From assembly GCA_964019155.1 (NCBI GenBank), contig OZ025240.1:93963198-94027197 (forward strand): a stretch of 64,000 nt of DNA. Reading direction: 5' to 3'. The position numbers and the translations under genes are program-made. The stretch's first letter is position 1; each line of letters begins with the position of its first letter. Below the pieces are notes generated by a model. It was not told where the DNA came from and did no database searches. It saw only the letters and a program-made list of their open reading frames with translations. Positions 44,457 through 57,335 of this stretch are shown here, one piece after another. The DNA is from Osedax fenrisi. Lineage: Eukaryota; Annelida; Polychaeta; Sabellida; Siboglinidae.

Positions 44457-45425
44457 ATCATCAGGTCTCAATAAATAACTCTCCAATTGTGCTAATTATA
44501 TTAAAAAATGGCATATTTCTAATAATCTTCTCCGTACTACTTCCAAAACTACGTTGTTGAATATTTCTCCATTACCAACTTACTTCCCTCCTTTACTTAT
44601 TGATAACATTGTAATATCTCCTTCTCCGACTTCATCCAACGTATGTGATCTTTTTGATTATACTCTTTCCTTCATTCCTCATATTACTGCCATCACTATA
44701 TCTGCAAATTATCATCTATTTAGAATTAGAATAATACGAAAATCGATTACTGTATCTCTTACTAAAACTCTAGTTAATTCCCTTCCCTTCTCACGTATAG
44801 ATTACTGTTTATCAATAATTATCAATCTTCTCTTATCCTATATCTATCCCTTAAATCGAGTTATTCGTTCATCAATCCGTACAACATATAACCTACGTAT
44901 TCGAGATTATTCCTCTACTTCCTCATACCAACACTTACCTCCATGGTTCATATTTAACAAACGATCTGCTTATCGCATACTATCTATTGTTCATTCCTCA
45001 ATATACACTTCAAATTGCCACTCCTATATTTCTGCTTCTCTAGTTCAAAGATCATCCCTTTCATCTCTTAGAAACCATGCATCTAATCTTCTATCTGCCC
45101 CTATTCTCCATCCCTCCTTAATGAATACTCAATCACTGAGTTATATTGGTTCTAAGCTATGGAATTCACACCCACCCTATATTAAATCCATATTATAGCA
45201 TAAAACATTCATGAAATATATACGAAAATTTATATCAGGTGGTAACCTGTAATACTAATATTGTTTGTCATTATTATTTTATTTATTAATATACGTTCGG
45301 TATATTCTATTTTATTGTATTATTATTAATAGTATTTATTGTTTTACCTAACCTATTATTTGTATTCTATATATACACTTTTGAGAAATCATTTATGAAT
45401 TATTTAAGTGTTTAAATAAATAGTT
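44457..45425 (+). pseudogene. 5'-truncated L2-like LINE, third subfamily
   Basis: It begins in the region equivalent to ORF2 E-C-A-N-S-I-R-L-W-L-L-S (here C-A-N-Y-I-K-K-W-H) and continues as a 214-codon frame (44554-45198) with I-V-I-S-P-S-P-T-S-S, F-R-I-R-I-I-R-K-S and R-I-D-Y-C. It differs clearly from both other L2s in the window. It ends in a 3' UTR finishing GTTCAATAAATATATA. It abuts (TA)n at both ends. Confidence 0.8.
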
Positions 45426-45458
45426 CAATAAATATATATATATATATATAATTATTAT

Positions 45459-45496
<38 letters not shown>

Positions 45497-46345
45497 AATA
45501 CAAATTATTATTTTTAGAATTGTGTTGTTATAATAAAATAAATATAAATCAAAATCTCATATTTAATATCGATTCTATTTGACATAAAATAATACTTTAA
45601 TATTTAATATCATTATCACTAATACACACGCCTTATTGATATCAGTTGTCATCTCCTAATTGCATTTAAAAATTATGCTACCATCCTTTAATTTATATAT
45701 ATATATATTATATACCGGAGTTATAAATAGGTTCTAATAATAATCTAAATTAAATCTATTTATCAATTTTCTCATCTATTTGACAGAGCTTCTCTATTAT
45801 TTCAAACTCGAATTATTGATTTACTCATCTAATTATACCTATATTTACAAAATGTCTTTCACAAATTCAATATACATTTAACATATTTACTAATTATTTT
45901 AAAATACTCTTCCCATTCAGGACGTGTAACTACATTCGTCTATATTCCAAATACCGAGTTATTTATCTTAATTAAGTATTATCGATTTCCTAAATGTTCA
46001 CTTACTATCTGATTCTCACATTTATTATTCTAACTATATCTTCTATATTTTATAAGTATTCAAACTCATTCTTCTACTCATAATATATCATCATGACATT
46101 GGTTCTCCCTTTTAATCTATTAGGAATTCACGAGGTAGTATTGTTGTATCCATGTATATCCTGACCTACCTACCATTTTGTCACTAATCCCAAATTATCT
46201 CGATTGTCTTTCATTAAATGTTACTAATTCGAATAATACTTTTATTATAATTAATAAAAATATAACTCAGATTTCATTGTCTCTATATTAGGATGTCCAA
46301 ATATAATTTTTGATATACCCCTTTGCTGAAAATACCATATATGGT

Positions 46346-46391
<46 letters not shown>

Positions 46392-47424
46392 CTTTTCTCG
46401 GTTACTATAACTACCATTTCCCTTAAAGTTATTCCGCATTATTCTTATAAAAACATAAATGAATCCATTTCTCTTATAAAGTCATCAATTGTTCTCCTCA
46501 TACTACGGTCCACTCACTAAATAATATGTTATGTCGCTCGTGTTATATGTGTATTACAGACTTCAATACATACATAGGTATTCATAACATATTATCTAAT
46601 AATGTATCATTATATTATTAATAGAAAACTTAGCTAGCTAATATCATGCCCCTTGTATTATCTCCATAGAACATGATATTGCTTACTTCTTAATTTATTT
46701 CTATGAGGGTTTCAACGACTGACAACTAATACTCTTTTACTATGAATTCATAGTAATATTAGTTATAAAATTAATGTTCTACTAGTAATCTTACTAGTCG
46801 TACTTGTATCACATATGCTTCGATTTCCGCCCATTTTAGCTCATTCATGATTATTTCCTAGATACCCTAAATATAATAATTCATTCGTATATACTTCAAT
46901 ATTTATCTTATTCAAATTAATATATTAATTTATAAACATTCGTTTTCTGAAAATGTATTACTCACAGCCAAGTTCCCTATATTAAATGATCAATAATTAG
47001 GTTATTATCACTATAATACACATATAACCATTCCCACCTACTTATTAATAACACTCCATATAAGGTAATACTCATGGCATTATAATAAGGCCTTTACTTT
47101 GTCTAGTTACCCTATCAAGTACATCCTTACAAATTAAATGTCCTTACATTGTACCATTTTTATGTTATTCCCTATATTTATCAACATTTTCATATAAGTC
47201 GTTACCACCAACAACCACTTTTATAACATTTGAATTATTCTCCAACCTCCACTTTAATAATATACTATTATATGATTTGTTTTATTATCGTAAGGATCGT
47301 AATTATATATAAATTAAACTTATATTAAAAATATATACATATATATATATATATGTATTTTTACATGAATTATTCTTAATTTGGTATTGTCTAATAACTT
47401 ATATATTAACGTATATATATATAT
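45426..47424. other. Pyrimidine-rich stretch, probably decayed minus-strand coding DNA
   Basis: The plus strand is unusually rich in C and T from 45640 to 47280. One minus-strand frame near 46800-46900 reads ...Y-T-N-E-L-L-Y-L-G-Y-L-G-N-N..., similar to the Y-L-G block after the polymerase in LINEs, but stops are frequent. The region is best described as an old LINE-like relic of unknown clade. A (TA)n run lies at 46350-46390. Confidence 0.35.
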
Positions 47425-47427
47425 TTT

Positions 47428-47613
47428 TATATATCCCTCAAATCGGTGTTTAATAAAAGAACTAATTGCTATGAGTTAAGAAGAACTATCAATGATAAGA
47501 TTGACTGGATATCTCATAAATATAACCCTACGCAAGAGGAAATATCCGCATGGAAGATATCTTTTGCGGCTTTTTCAAAATCAAAATCTGAGACTGAGTC
47601 TAATAAAAAGTGA
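47428..47613 (+). pseudogene. L2 ORF1 C-terminal part (5'-truncated)
   Basis: About 60 codons in frame with the UGA at 47611-47613: ...S-V-F-N-K-R-T-N-C-Y-E-L-R-R..., then Y-N-P-T-Q-E-E-I-S-A-W-K. Aligned with the end of ORF1 at 38396 (K-V-F-F-N-N-R-S-Q-T-F-E-L-R), the two are clearly homologous, so the shared frame across the UGA is an ancestral trait of both subfamilies. Confidence 0.7.
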
Positions 47614-47616
47614 CTA
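47611..47616 (+). promoter_or_regulatory. UGA-CUA stop-readthrough context between L2 ORF1 and ORF2
   Basis: ORF1 (…S-N-K-K) ends at UGA, followed by CUA UGU AUG in the same frame. Here an AUG lies at 47620, so termination-reinitiation could also deliver ORF2. The hexamer is identical to the junction at 38394-38399 although the flanking codons differ, which suggests it has been kept. Confidence 0.6.
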
Positions 47617-50428
47617 TGTATGTTATCTGATGTAATTAGCATTTCCCTTATTAATATTAGATCTCTTCGCTCTAATATTGTACTACTCCTTGCCTATCTA
47701 AAAATTAAACCTATCTCTATTATTGGGATCACTGAAACCTGGATTAGCATTGATGATACGGATATATTCTCATTGTGCTGCGAGGCGGGTTATAATCTTT
47801 ATCTCCAACCTCGTAATTATGGTCGTGGGGGAGGCGTTGGTATCTTAATTCATATGGACTTACCAACGCCTTCCATTTCTTCTGTTACTTTTTCTTATAG
47901 TGATTGCTTATCTTGCACATTTAATTTCCCTTTCGATATACTTCGTATTATAGTTATTTATCGGCCTCCTAGGCCTGATTATTCCATCTTCTTTGATGAA
48001 TTCTCTGATTGCATAAATAATGGCTTACATTCTAGCTCTTTTAAATTTATTTGTATGGGAGATTTCAATTATCATTTTAACTCCATGTCTCAACCCCATT
48101 CCTTATTTAGGCAATTAACTGAATCCCTTGGTCTTCATCAACATATATCCTGTCCTACTCACACAAGTGGCAATATTCTTGATCTGATTTTTACTCCTAA
48201 TGATACACCTACTCAGTTCATTTCACCCTGTATTCGTTCTGATCTCTTAACTGATCATTATCTGATTCATACATCTATTTCTCTAAGGAAACCTGTATCA
48301 ACTAAGTCATTAGTTTTTTATAGGGAGTTGAGAAAATTAAACTATCATGAACTTGGGTTACAAATTGAGAATAGATTATCCAGTGATCACATATCGTTTG
48401 ATTTTTTAAATTACTGTCTTTCATCTACTTTGAATAACTTAGTTCCTTTAAAATCTCGTTACTTCACTCTACATACTTCATCACCTTGGTTTTCTTCTCA
48501 TCTTGCTATAATGAAACGTTCATTAAGGAAACTTGAGCGTAGAATTCATCAATCTTCTTATCATAAGTATATTTTCTTGGAGGCAAGGATGGCTTATAAG
48601 AAAGCAATTTATTCACAAAAAGCTAATTTCTATGAGCAAAAACTAAATGCCTGTGGTTCAAATTCCCAAAAAATTTTCAAAATAGTGAATAGAATACTTG
48701 GTAGTAATTTAAATCCCATATCAAATAGACTTTCCGACTATAATATGTGCTCTTCTTTTGTATCTAGTTTATATAATAAGTTATCTAGTATTTCTAAATG
48801 TATTAAATCTAAACTCGCTTTGATACCTCCGAGTATGATTGCCCATCAAATCACTGAACCAACGTTATGTAAATTATCTAGTTTTTCCTCGCCTTCCATT
48901 TTTGAAATACACAAATTGATTATGATGTCCAATTCAACATCTCCTATTGATCCTCTTCCTTTGGTTGTCTTTAAAAATTTAGTTTTATTACTTTCGATTA
49001 CTATCTCGAATTTAATTTCGGAATCACTTAATGATGGGATCATGGCTAAATCTCTAAAATATGCTATTATTAAGCCGATTCTGAAAAAATCCTGTCTCGA
49101 TCCTGATGATCTTATGAACTATAGACCCATATCCCAACTTCCGATAATCAGTAAAATCATGGAACGTGTAGTCAGTAGACAATTGATATTTTATCTTGAG
49201 AATAACTATTTAATGGAACCCTACCAGAGTGCTTATAGAAAACATTATTCCACTGAAACTGCTTTAAATATTATTACTGATACGCTCTATAAATCGCTCG
49301 ACTCCTCTCATTGTGCGCAACTATTGCTACTCGACCTTTCGAGTGCGTTTGATACTTTAAACCACAATATTCTTATTGAACGCATTAAGGAACTCGGAAT
49401 TGAAGGTTCGTCTCTCAGCTGGTTAACTTCATTTCTTAACGATCGAACTTCCTCAGTAAAAGTGAATGATTATATTTCGCCTCCCATTGATATACTATGT
49501 GGAGTTCCTCAGGGATCAGTACTCGGTCCTTTATTGTTTTCTATTTACTTGCGTCCTCTATCTAATATTATTAGTAAATTTCCTAATATTACCTACCATA
49601 TATATGCTGATGATATACAGCTAATTATTAAAATTCCTGTTAACTCGCTTAACTCCAATTTGGAACTTCTGGAATGTGCATCTGATATCATTAATTGGCT
49701 TCTTAGAAACGATCTACTAGTAAATACCTCTAAAACCGAACTACTAAATGTATCTAGGGTATATACTACTTTTCCACCGGTAATCATTGATGGTAGGGTT
49801 ATACATCCTTCTGCTTCAGTTCGTAATCTTGGAGTTATCTTCGATAGTACTTTATATTTTGATGCTCACATTAATTCTATATCAAAATCAGCTAACTTTC
49901 ATCTACGTAGGATTAGACATATTAGAAAGTATTGCTCTAAGCGTATTACTAAACTACTTATTAATGCTCTAGTATTATCCAGAATTGATTATTGCGGATC
50001 ATTATTTAGTGACTTAAAGAATATAGAGGTTAAAAAGATTGATAGAATTATTCGCGCTTCTATACGCCTTATTTATAATATCAATCGTAGTGAACATTTG
50101 AAAACAGATGAACACCAACATAATCTTAAATGGCTATTATTTAGAAAGCGATGCAAATATCGTTTACTCTGTCTAGCTCATAAATCTGTATTCTTAGGTA
50201 AGCCTGACTATCTGCATACTTAACTGAAACTTCGTCGCATACTGAAGAAGATTCGAACATCTGATGCAATACTGTTGGAGAGCAATACTTTATTCAATGG
50301 ATTTAGTAATCGGGCATTCTCCTCCGCTGTTCCTCGCATATGAAACGTCCTACCGTATGACTTACGGAAGGTCCAATCCTTATATTGTTTTAGAAAGAAA
50401 CTAAAACATTATTTAAACACTTCTTAAT
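47614..50428 (+). pseudogene. L2 ORF2 with two nonsense codons near the C-terminus
   Basis: Endonuclease: L-I-N-I-R-S-L, G-I-T-E-T-W-I, V-I-Y-R-P-P-R-P, G-D-F-N-Y-H, D-L-I-F-T-P and L-L-T-D-H-Y. Polymerase: N-Y-R-P-I-S-Q-L-P, L-L-D-L-S-S-A-F-D-T-L-N-H, G-V-P-Q-G-S-V-L-G and Y-A-D-D-I-Q-L-I (about residue 660 from the AUG at 47620). The frame is open to UAA at 50221. Homology to the other L2 C-terminus continues in the same frame to UAA at 50426-50428, through a second stop, UGA at 50341, where the relative has Trp (L-W-N-S-L-P-P). Both are simple substitutions, so this copy has lost roughly the last 70 residues. Confidence 0.88.
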
Positions 50429-50609
50429 TTATTTTTGTATACGCGTTATTTAATCTTTATATCCTATCTAAATCTATTTAATTTAATTTTTTGTTATTTT
50501 GTATTTTCTATTCGTTTGTTTTTATTATTTTTCGTTATTATTATACACCAGAGAGGGCACCCGCTATATTGGTGTTTAAATAAACAATTCAATTCAATTC
50601 AATTCAATT

Positions 50610-50612
<3 letters not shown>

Positions 50613-50693
<81 letters not shown>

Positions 50694-51076
50694 ACACTAT
50701 ATATATATATATATTAAAATTATTATATATATATATATATAAATGGTTATTAAAGAGTTTAATTAAATGATAATATTAAATTAGGAAAATTAAGTTTTAA
50801 ATCAACAGGAGTAGAAACAAAATCATCAAATTATGGTTTATATTTGTATATTATAATTTATTATATTCACTTAATGTAGTTCCCATCATTATTTTATATA
50901 ATATAATTTCAAATATTGATTATCATATATAAAATAAGAACCATATAGATAAATAATATAATATTTATTTGTATTTATTAAATATATATTGTATATAGTT
51001 TGTCTTTATATCATATTTATAAATATGTATTTAAAAAAATACAAATCTAATAGGAGTTTTATAAAATATGGTGTTT

Positions 51077-51133
<57 letters not shown>
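50613..51133. other. (TA)n-rich stretch
   Basis: Long (TA)n runs at 50613-50745 and 51081-51133 flank low-complexity AT sequence. The open frames here are Ile-Tyr runs produced by (TA)n. No gene. Confidence 0.7.
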
Positions 51134-51134
<1 letters not shown>

Positions 51135-51304
51135 TAGCTGTTTTGGCCCGGTGTATGTGCGGATAATTGATAATTATGAGTTATTATTAAAAAATTGCAT
51201 GATCTAGGAGTATTTTAGAAATAAGAAATATATTATTTATTTGATTTAAATTAATTATGTTATAAAAAGCAAATATTGAGAAATCAATATAATATACATA
51301 ATAC

Positions 51305-52276
51305 ATGGGAGTTAGCCCTATCTGAATTAGTCCTATCGTAGTTAGCCCTCTCTGAATTAACCCTATCTGAGTTAGCCCTATCTGAATTACCTCTATCGTA
51401 GTTAGCTCTATCTGAATTAGCCCTATCTGAGTTAGGCCTATCTGAATTAGCTTATCGGAGTTAGCCCTATCTGAGTTAGCCCTATCTGAATTAGCCCTAT
51501 CGTAGTTAGCCCTATCTGAATTAGCTCTATATTAGTTAGCTCTATCTGAATTAGCCCTATCTGAATTAGCCCTATCGTAGTTAGCCCTATCTGAATTAGC
51601 CCTATCGTAGTTAACCCTACGGAGTTAGTCATATCTGAATTATCCCTATCTGAGTTAGCCATATCTGAATTAGCCCTATCGGAGTTAGCTATATCTGAAT
51701 TAGCCCTATCTGAGTTAGCCCTATCTGAATTAGTCCTATCTGAATTAGCCCTATCGGAGTTAGACCTCTCTGAGTTATCCCTATCTGAATTAGCCCTATC
51801 GGAGTTAGCCCTATCTGATATAGCCCTATCTGAATTAGCCTTATCGTAGTTAGCCCTATCTGAATTAGCCCTATCTGAGTTAGCCCTATCTGAATTACCT
51901 CTATCGTAGTTAGCTCTATCTGAATTAGCCCTATATGAGTTAGCCCTATCTGAATTAGCTTATCGGAGTTAGCCCTATCTGAGTTAGCCCAATCTGAATT
52001 AGCCCTATCGTAGTTAGCCCTATCTGAATTAGCTCTATATTAGTTAGCTCTATCTGAATTAGCCCTATCTGAATTAGCCCTATCTGAGTTAGCCCTATCT
52101 GAATTACCTCTATCGTATTAGCTCTATCTGAATTAGCCCTATCTGAGTTAGCCCTATCTGAGTTAGCCCTATCTGAATTATCTTATCGGTGTTAGCCCTA
52201 TCTGAATTAGCCATATCGAAGTTAGCCCTATCTGAGTTAGCCCTATCTGAATTAGCCCTATCGGAGTTAGCCCTAT
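51305..52276. repeat. 15-bp minisatellite array, satellite unit 1
   Basis: About 64 copies of G[AW]RTTAGCCCTATCK-type 15-mers, with variant units (GCTCTAT, TTATCGG) at regular places. The ordered variants recur in units 2-4, so the array was copied as a block, not expanded independently each time. Arrays of the other units lie at about 52859-53873, 54455-55469 and 56055-56935. Confidence 0.9.
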
Positions 52277-52490
52277 AAGAACACCTCGTCTCTCAATAAA
52301 ATAAGTTATATATATTAGTATAAGAATTGTATAATTATAAATAAATTAAAATAAATTTAATAATTGTACGAAATTACCTCGTACGAGATTACTGGTAACC
52401 ATGAATCTCATTGGATGAAAATAATGTTATTAAAAAGCTCCACCTATTGATTATTAGAGGCGAATTAATTTAAAATCTTAATTTATAAAT

Positions 52491-52550
52491 CCTCTTTAAT
52501 ATATGATAACACGGTACAATATAACATATTGATAGTGCATATTAAAGAGG
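52491..52550. repeat. Hairpin conserved in every satellite unit
   Basis: CCTCTTTAATAT and ATATTAAAGAGG form a perfect 12-bp stem around a 36-base loop. The same hairpin occurs in each unit (near 54086, 55681 and 57147). A CTCGTACGAG palindrome lies about 110 bases before it in each unit. Confidence 0.7.
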
Positions 52551-54246
52551 AATAAAAGTTGAGTATAAATGGTGTCTTCCGATCTTGCATTTATTTTTTA
52601 ATTTCGTAGAATCATCGATTCGCGACGATGCCGCATTGTTATATGTTTAGAGAAATATATATATATATATATATATATATAGACTAGCTGTTTTGGCCCG
52701 GTGTATGTGCGGATAGTTGATAATTATGAGTTATTATTAAAAAATTGCATGATCTAGGAGTATTTTAGAAATAAGAAATATATTATTTATTTGATTTAAA
52801 TTAATTATGTTATAAAAAGCAAATATTGAGAAATCAATATAATATACATAATACATGGGAGTTAGCCCTATCTGAATTAGTCCTATCGTAGTTAGCCCTC
52901 TCTGAATTAACCCTATCTGAGTTAGACCTATCTGAATTACCTCTATCGTAGTTAGCTCTATCTGAATTAGCCCTATCTGAGTTAGGCCTATCTGAATTAG
53001 CTTATCGGAATTAGCCCTATCTGAGTTAGCCCTATCTGAATTAGCCCTATCGTAGTTAGCCCTATCTGAATTAGCTCTATATTAGTTAGCTCTATCTGAA
53101 TTAGCCCTATCTGAATTAGCCCTATCGGAGTTATCCATATCTGAATTAGCCCTATCGGAGTTATCCCTATCTGAATTAGCCCTATCGTAGTTAGCCCTAT
53201 CTGAATTAGCCCTATCGTAGTTAACCTACGGAGTTAGTCCTATCTGAGTTATCCCTATCTGAATTAGCCCTATCGGAGTTAGCCCTATCTGATATAGCCC
53301 TATCTGAATTAGCCTTATCGTAGTTAGCCATATCTGAATTAGCCCTATCTGAGTTAGCCCTATCTGAATTACCTCTATCGTAGTTAGCTCTATCTGAATT
53401 AGCCCTATCTGAGTTAGCCCTATCTGAATTAGCCTTATCGTAGTTAGCCCTATCTGAATTAGCCCTATCTGAGTTAGCCCTATCTGAATTACCTCTATCG
53501 TAGTTAGCTCTATCTGAATTAGCCCTATATGAGTTAGCCCTATCTGAATTAGCTTATCGGAGTTAGCCCTATCTGAGTTAGCCCAATCTGAATTAGCCCT
53601 ATCGTAGTTAGCCCTATCTGAATTAGCTCTATATTAGTTAGCTCTATCTGAATTAGCCCTATCTGAATTAGCCCTATCTGAGTTAGCCCTATCTGAATTA
53701 CCTCTATCGTATTAGCTCTATCTGAATTAGCCCTATCTGAGTTAGCCCTATCTGAGTTAGCCCTATCTGAATTATCTTATCGGTGTTAGCCCTATCTGAA
53801 TTAGCCATATCGAAGTTAGCCCTATCTGAGTTAGCCCTATCTGAATTAGCCCTATCGGAGTTAGCCCTATAAGAACACCTCGTCTCTCAATAAAATAAGT
53901 TATATATATTAGTATAAGAATTGTATAATTATAAATAAATTAAAATAAATTTAATAATTGTACGAAATTACCTCGTACGAGATTACTGGTAACCATGAAT
54001 CTCATTGGATGAAAATAATGTTATTAAAAAGCTCCACCTATTGATTATTAGAGGCGAATTAATTTAAAATCTTAATTTATAAATCCTCTTTAATATATGA
54101 TAACACGGTACAATATAACATATTGATAGTGCATATTAAAGAGGAATAAAAGTTGAGTATAAATGGTGTCTTCCGATCTTGCATTTATTTTTTAATTTCG
54201 TAGAATCATCGATTCGCGACGATGCCGCATTGTTATATGTTTAGAG

Positions 54247-54280
<34 letters not shown>

Positions 54281-55842
54281 TAGCTGTTTTGGCCCGGTGT
54301 ATGTGCGGATAGTTGATAATTATGAGTTATTATTAAAAAATTGCATGATCTAGGAGTATTTTAGAAATAAGAAATATATTATTTATTTGATTTAAATTAA
54401 TTATGTTATAAAAAGCAAATATTGAGAAATCAATATAATATACATAATACATGGGAGTTAGCCCTATCTGAATTAGTCCTATCGTAGTTAGCCCTCTCTG
54501 AATTAACCCTATCTGAGTTAGACCTATCTGAATTACCTCTATCGTAGTTAGCTCTATCTGAATTAGCCCTATCTGAGTTAGGCCTATCTGAATTAGCTTA
54601 TCGGAATTAGCCCTATCTGAGTTAGCCCTATCTGAATTAGCCCTATCGTAGTTAGCCCTATCTGAATTAGCTCTATATTAGTTAGCTCTATCTGAATTAG
54701 CCCTATCTGAATTAGCCCTATCGGAGTTATCCATATCTGAATTAGCCCTATCGGAGTTATCCCTATCTGAATTAGCCCTATCGTAGTTAGCCCTATCTGA
54801 ATTAGCCCTATCGTAGTTAACCTACGGAGTTAGTCCTATCTGAGTTATCCCTATCTGAATTAGCCCTATCGGAGTTAGCCCTATCTGATATAGCCCTATC
54901 TGAATTAGCCTTATCGTAGTTAGCCATATCTGAATTAGCCCTATCTGAGTTAGCCCTATCTGAATTACCTCTATCGTAGTTAGCTCTATCTGAATTAGCC
55001 CTATCTGAGTTAGCCCTATCTGAATTAGCCTTATCGTAGTTAGCCCTATCTGAATTAGCCCTATCTGAGTTAGCCCTATCTGAATTACCTCTATCGTAGT
55101 TAGCTCTATCTGAATTAGCCCTATATGAGTTAGCCCTATCTGAATTAGCTTATCGGAGTTAGCCCTATCTGAGTTAGCCCAATCTGAATTAGCCCTATCG
55201 TAGTTAGCCCTATCTGAATTAGCTCTATATTAGTTAGCTCTATCTGAATTAGCCCTATCTGAATTAGCCCTATCTGAGTTAGCCCTATCTGAATTACCTC
55301 TATCGTATTAGCTCTATCTGAATTAGCCCTATCTGAGTTAGCCCTATCTGAGTTAGCCCTATCTGAATTATCTTATCGGTGTTAGCCCTATCTGAATTAG
55401 CCATATCGAAGTTAGCCCTATCTGAGTTAGCCCTATCTGAATTAGCCCTATCGGAGTTAGCCCTATAAGAACACCTCGTCTCTCAATAAAATAAGTTATA
55501 TATATTAGTATAAGAATTGTATAATTATAAATAAATTAAAATAAATTTAATAATTGTACGAAATTACCTCGTACGAGATTACTGGTAACCATGAATCTCA
55601 TTGGATGAAAATAATGTTATTAAAAAGCTCCACCTATTGATTATTAGAGGCGAATTAATTTAAAATCTTAATTTATAAATCCTCTTTAATATATGATAAC
55701 ACGGTACAATATAACATATTGATAGTGCATATTAAAGAGGAATAAAAGTTGAGTATAAATGGTGTCTTCCGATCTTGCATTTATTTTTTAATTTCGTAGA
55801 ATCATCGATTCGCGACGATGCCGCATTGTTATATGTTTAGAG

Positions 55843-55882
<40 letters not shown>

Positions 55883-57335
55883 TAGCTGTTTTGGCCCGGT
55901 GTATGTGCGGATAGTTGATAATTATATGTTATTATTAAAAAATTGCATGATCTAGGAGTATTTTAGAAATAAGAAATATATTATTTATTTGATTTAAATT
56001 AATTATGTTATAAAAAGCAAATATTGAGAAATCAATATAATATACATAATACATGGGAGTTAGCCCTATCTGAATTAGTCCTATCGTAGTTAGCCCTCTC
56101 TGAATTAACCCTATCTGAGTTAGACCTATCTAAATTACCTCTATCGTAGTTAGCTCTATCTGAATTAGCCCTATCTGAGTTAGGCCTATCTGAATTAGCT
56201 TATCGGAATTAGCCCTATCTGAGTTAGCCCTATCTGAATTAGCCCTATCGTAGTTAGCCCTATCTGAATTAGCTCTATATTAGTTAGCTCTATCTGAATT
56301 AGCCCTATCTGAATTAGCCCTATCGGAGTTATCCATATCTGAATTAGCCCTATCGGAGTTATCCCTATCTGAATTAGCCCTATCGTAGTTAGCCCTATCT
56401 GAATTAGCCCTATCGTAGTTAACCTACGGAGTTAGTCCTATCTGAGTTATCCCTATCTGAATTAGCCCTATCGGAGTTAGCCCTATCTGATATAGCCCTA
56501 TCTGAATTAGCCTTATCGTAGTTAGCCATATCTGAATTAGCCCTATCTGAGTTAGCCCTATCTGAATTACCTCTATCGTAGTTAGCTCTATCTGAATTAG
56601 CCCTATCTGAGTTAGCCCTATCTGAATTAGCTTATCGGAGTTAGCCCTATCTGAGTTAGCCCAATCTGAATTAGCCCTATCTTAGTTAGCCCTATCTGAA
56701 TTAGCTCTATATTATTTAGCTCTATCTGAATTAGCCCTATCTGAATTAGCCCTATCTAAGTTAGCCCTATCTGAATTACCTCTATCGTATTAGCTCTATC
56801 TGAATTAGCCCTATCTGAGTTAGCCCTATCTGAATTAGCTTATCGGAGTTAGCCCTATCTGAATTAGCCATATCTGAGTTAGCCCTATCTGAGTTAGCCC
56901 TATCTGAATTAGCCCTATCGGAGTTAGCCCTATAAGAACACCTCGTCTCTCAATAAAATAAGTTATATATATTAGTATAAGAATTGTATAATTATAAAAT
57001 AAATTAAAATAAATTTAATAATTGTACGAAATTACCTCGTACGAGATTACTGGTAACCATGAATCTCGTTGGATGAAAATAATGTTATTAAAAAGCTCCA
57101 CCTATTGATTATTAGAGGCGAATTAATTTAAAATCTTAATTTATAAATCCTCTTTAATATATGATAACACGGTACAATATAACATATTGATAGTGCATAT
57201 TAAAGAGGAATAAAAGTTGAGTATAACTGGTGTCTTCCGATCTTGCATTTATTTTTTAATTTCGTAGAATCGTCGATTCGCGACGATGCCGCATTGTTAT
57301 ATGTTTAGAGAAATATATATATATAGATATATATA

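Larger units (their letters stand above)
47425..50612 (+). mobile_element. 5'-truncated L2-clade LINE, second subfamily
   Basis: It contains the last third of ORF1, the UGA-CUA junction, ORF2 and a 3' UTR ending in an (AATTC)n tail at 50588-50612. ORF2 has a complete polymerase core but two nonsense codons near its end. Protein identity to the L2 at 37031 is moderate, so this is a separate subfamily with a different 3' tail. The 5' end abuts (TA)n-like sequence. Confidence 0.87.
51134..57335. repeat. Higher-order satellite: four tandem units of about 1.55-1.6 kb
   Basis: ACTAGCTGTTTTGGCCCGG marks unit starts at 51134, 52683, 54279 and 55881. Each unit has a 175-bp leader, a roughly 0.9-1.0 kb array of a 15-bp minisatellite (GAATTAGCCCTATCT / GAGTTAGCCCTATCG variants), a 400-bp unique block beginning ATAAGAACACCTCGTCTCTC and ending GCCGCATTGTTATATG, and a (TA)n run. 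Units 2 and 3 are almost identical; units 1 and 4 differ by indels in the array. The 15-bp period keeps frames open on the minus strand, but there is no gene. Confidence 0.92.

Noticed and set aside
51447..51662. Minus-strand open frame of repeated Ile-Gly-Leu type sequence
   Set aside because: It is a by-product of the 15-bp minisatellite, whose period is a multiple of three; it has no independent coding evidence.
51305..56935. Regular repeats considered as a CRISPR-like array
   Set aside because: Units are contiguous 15-mers without spacers, and the context is eukaryotic satellite DNA.
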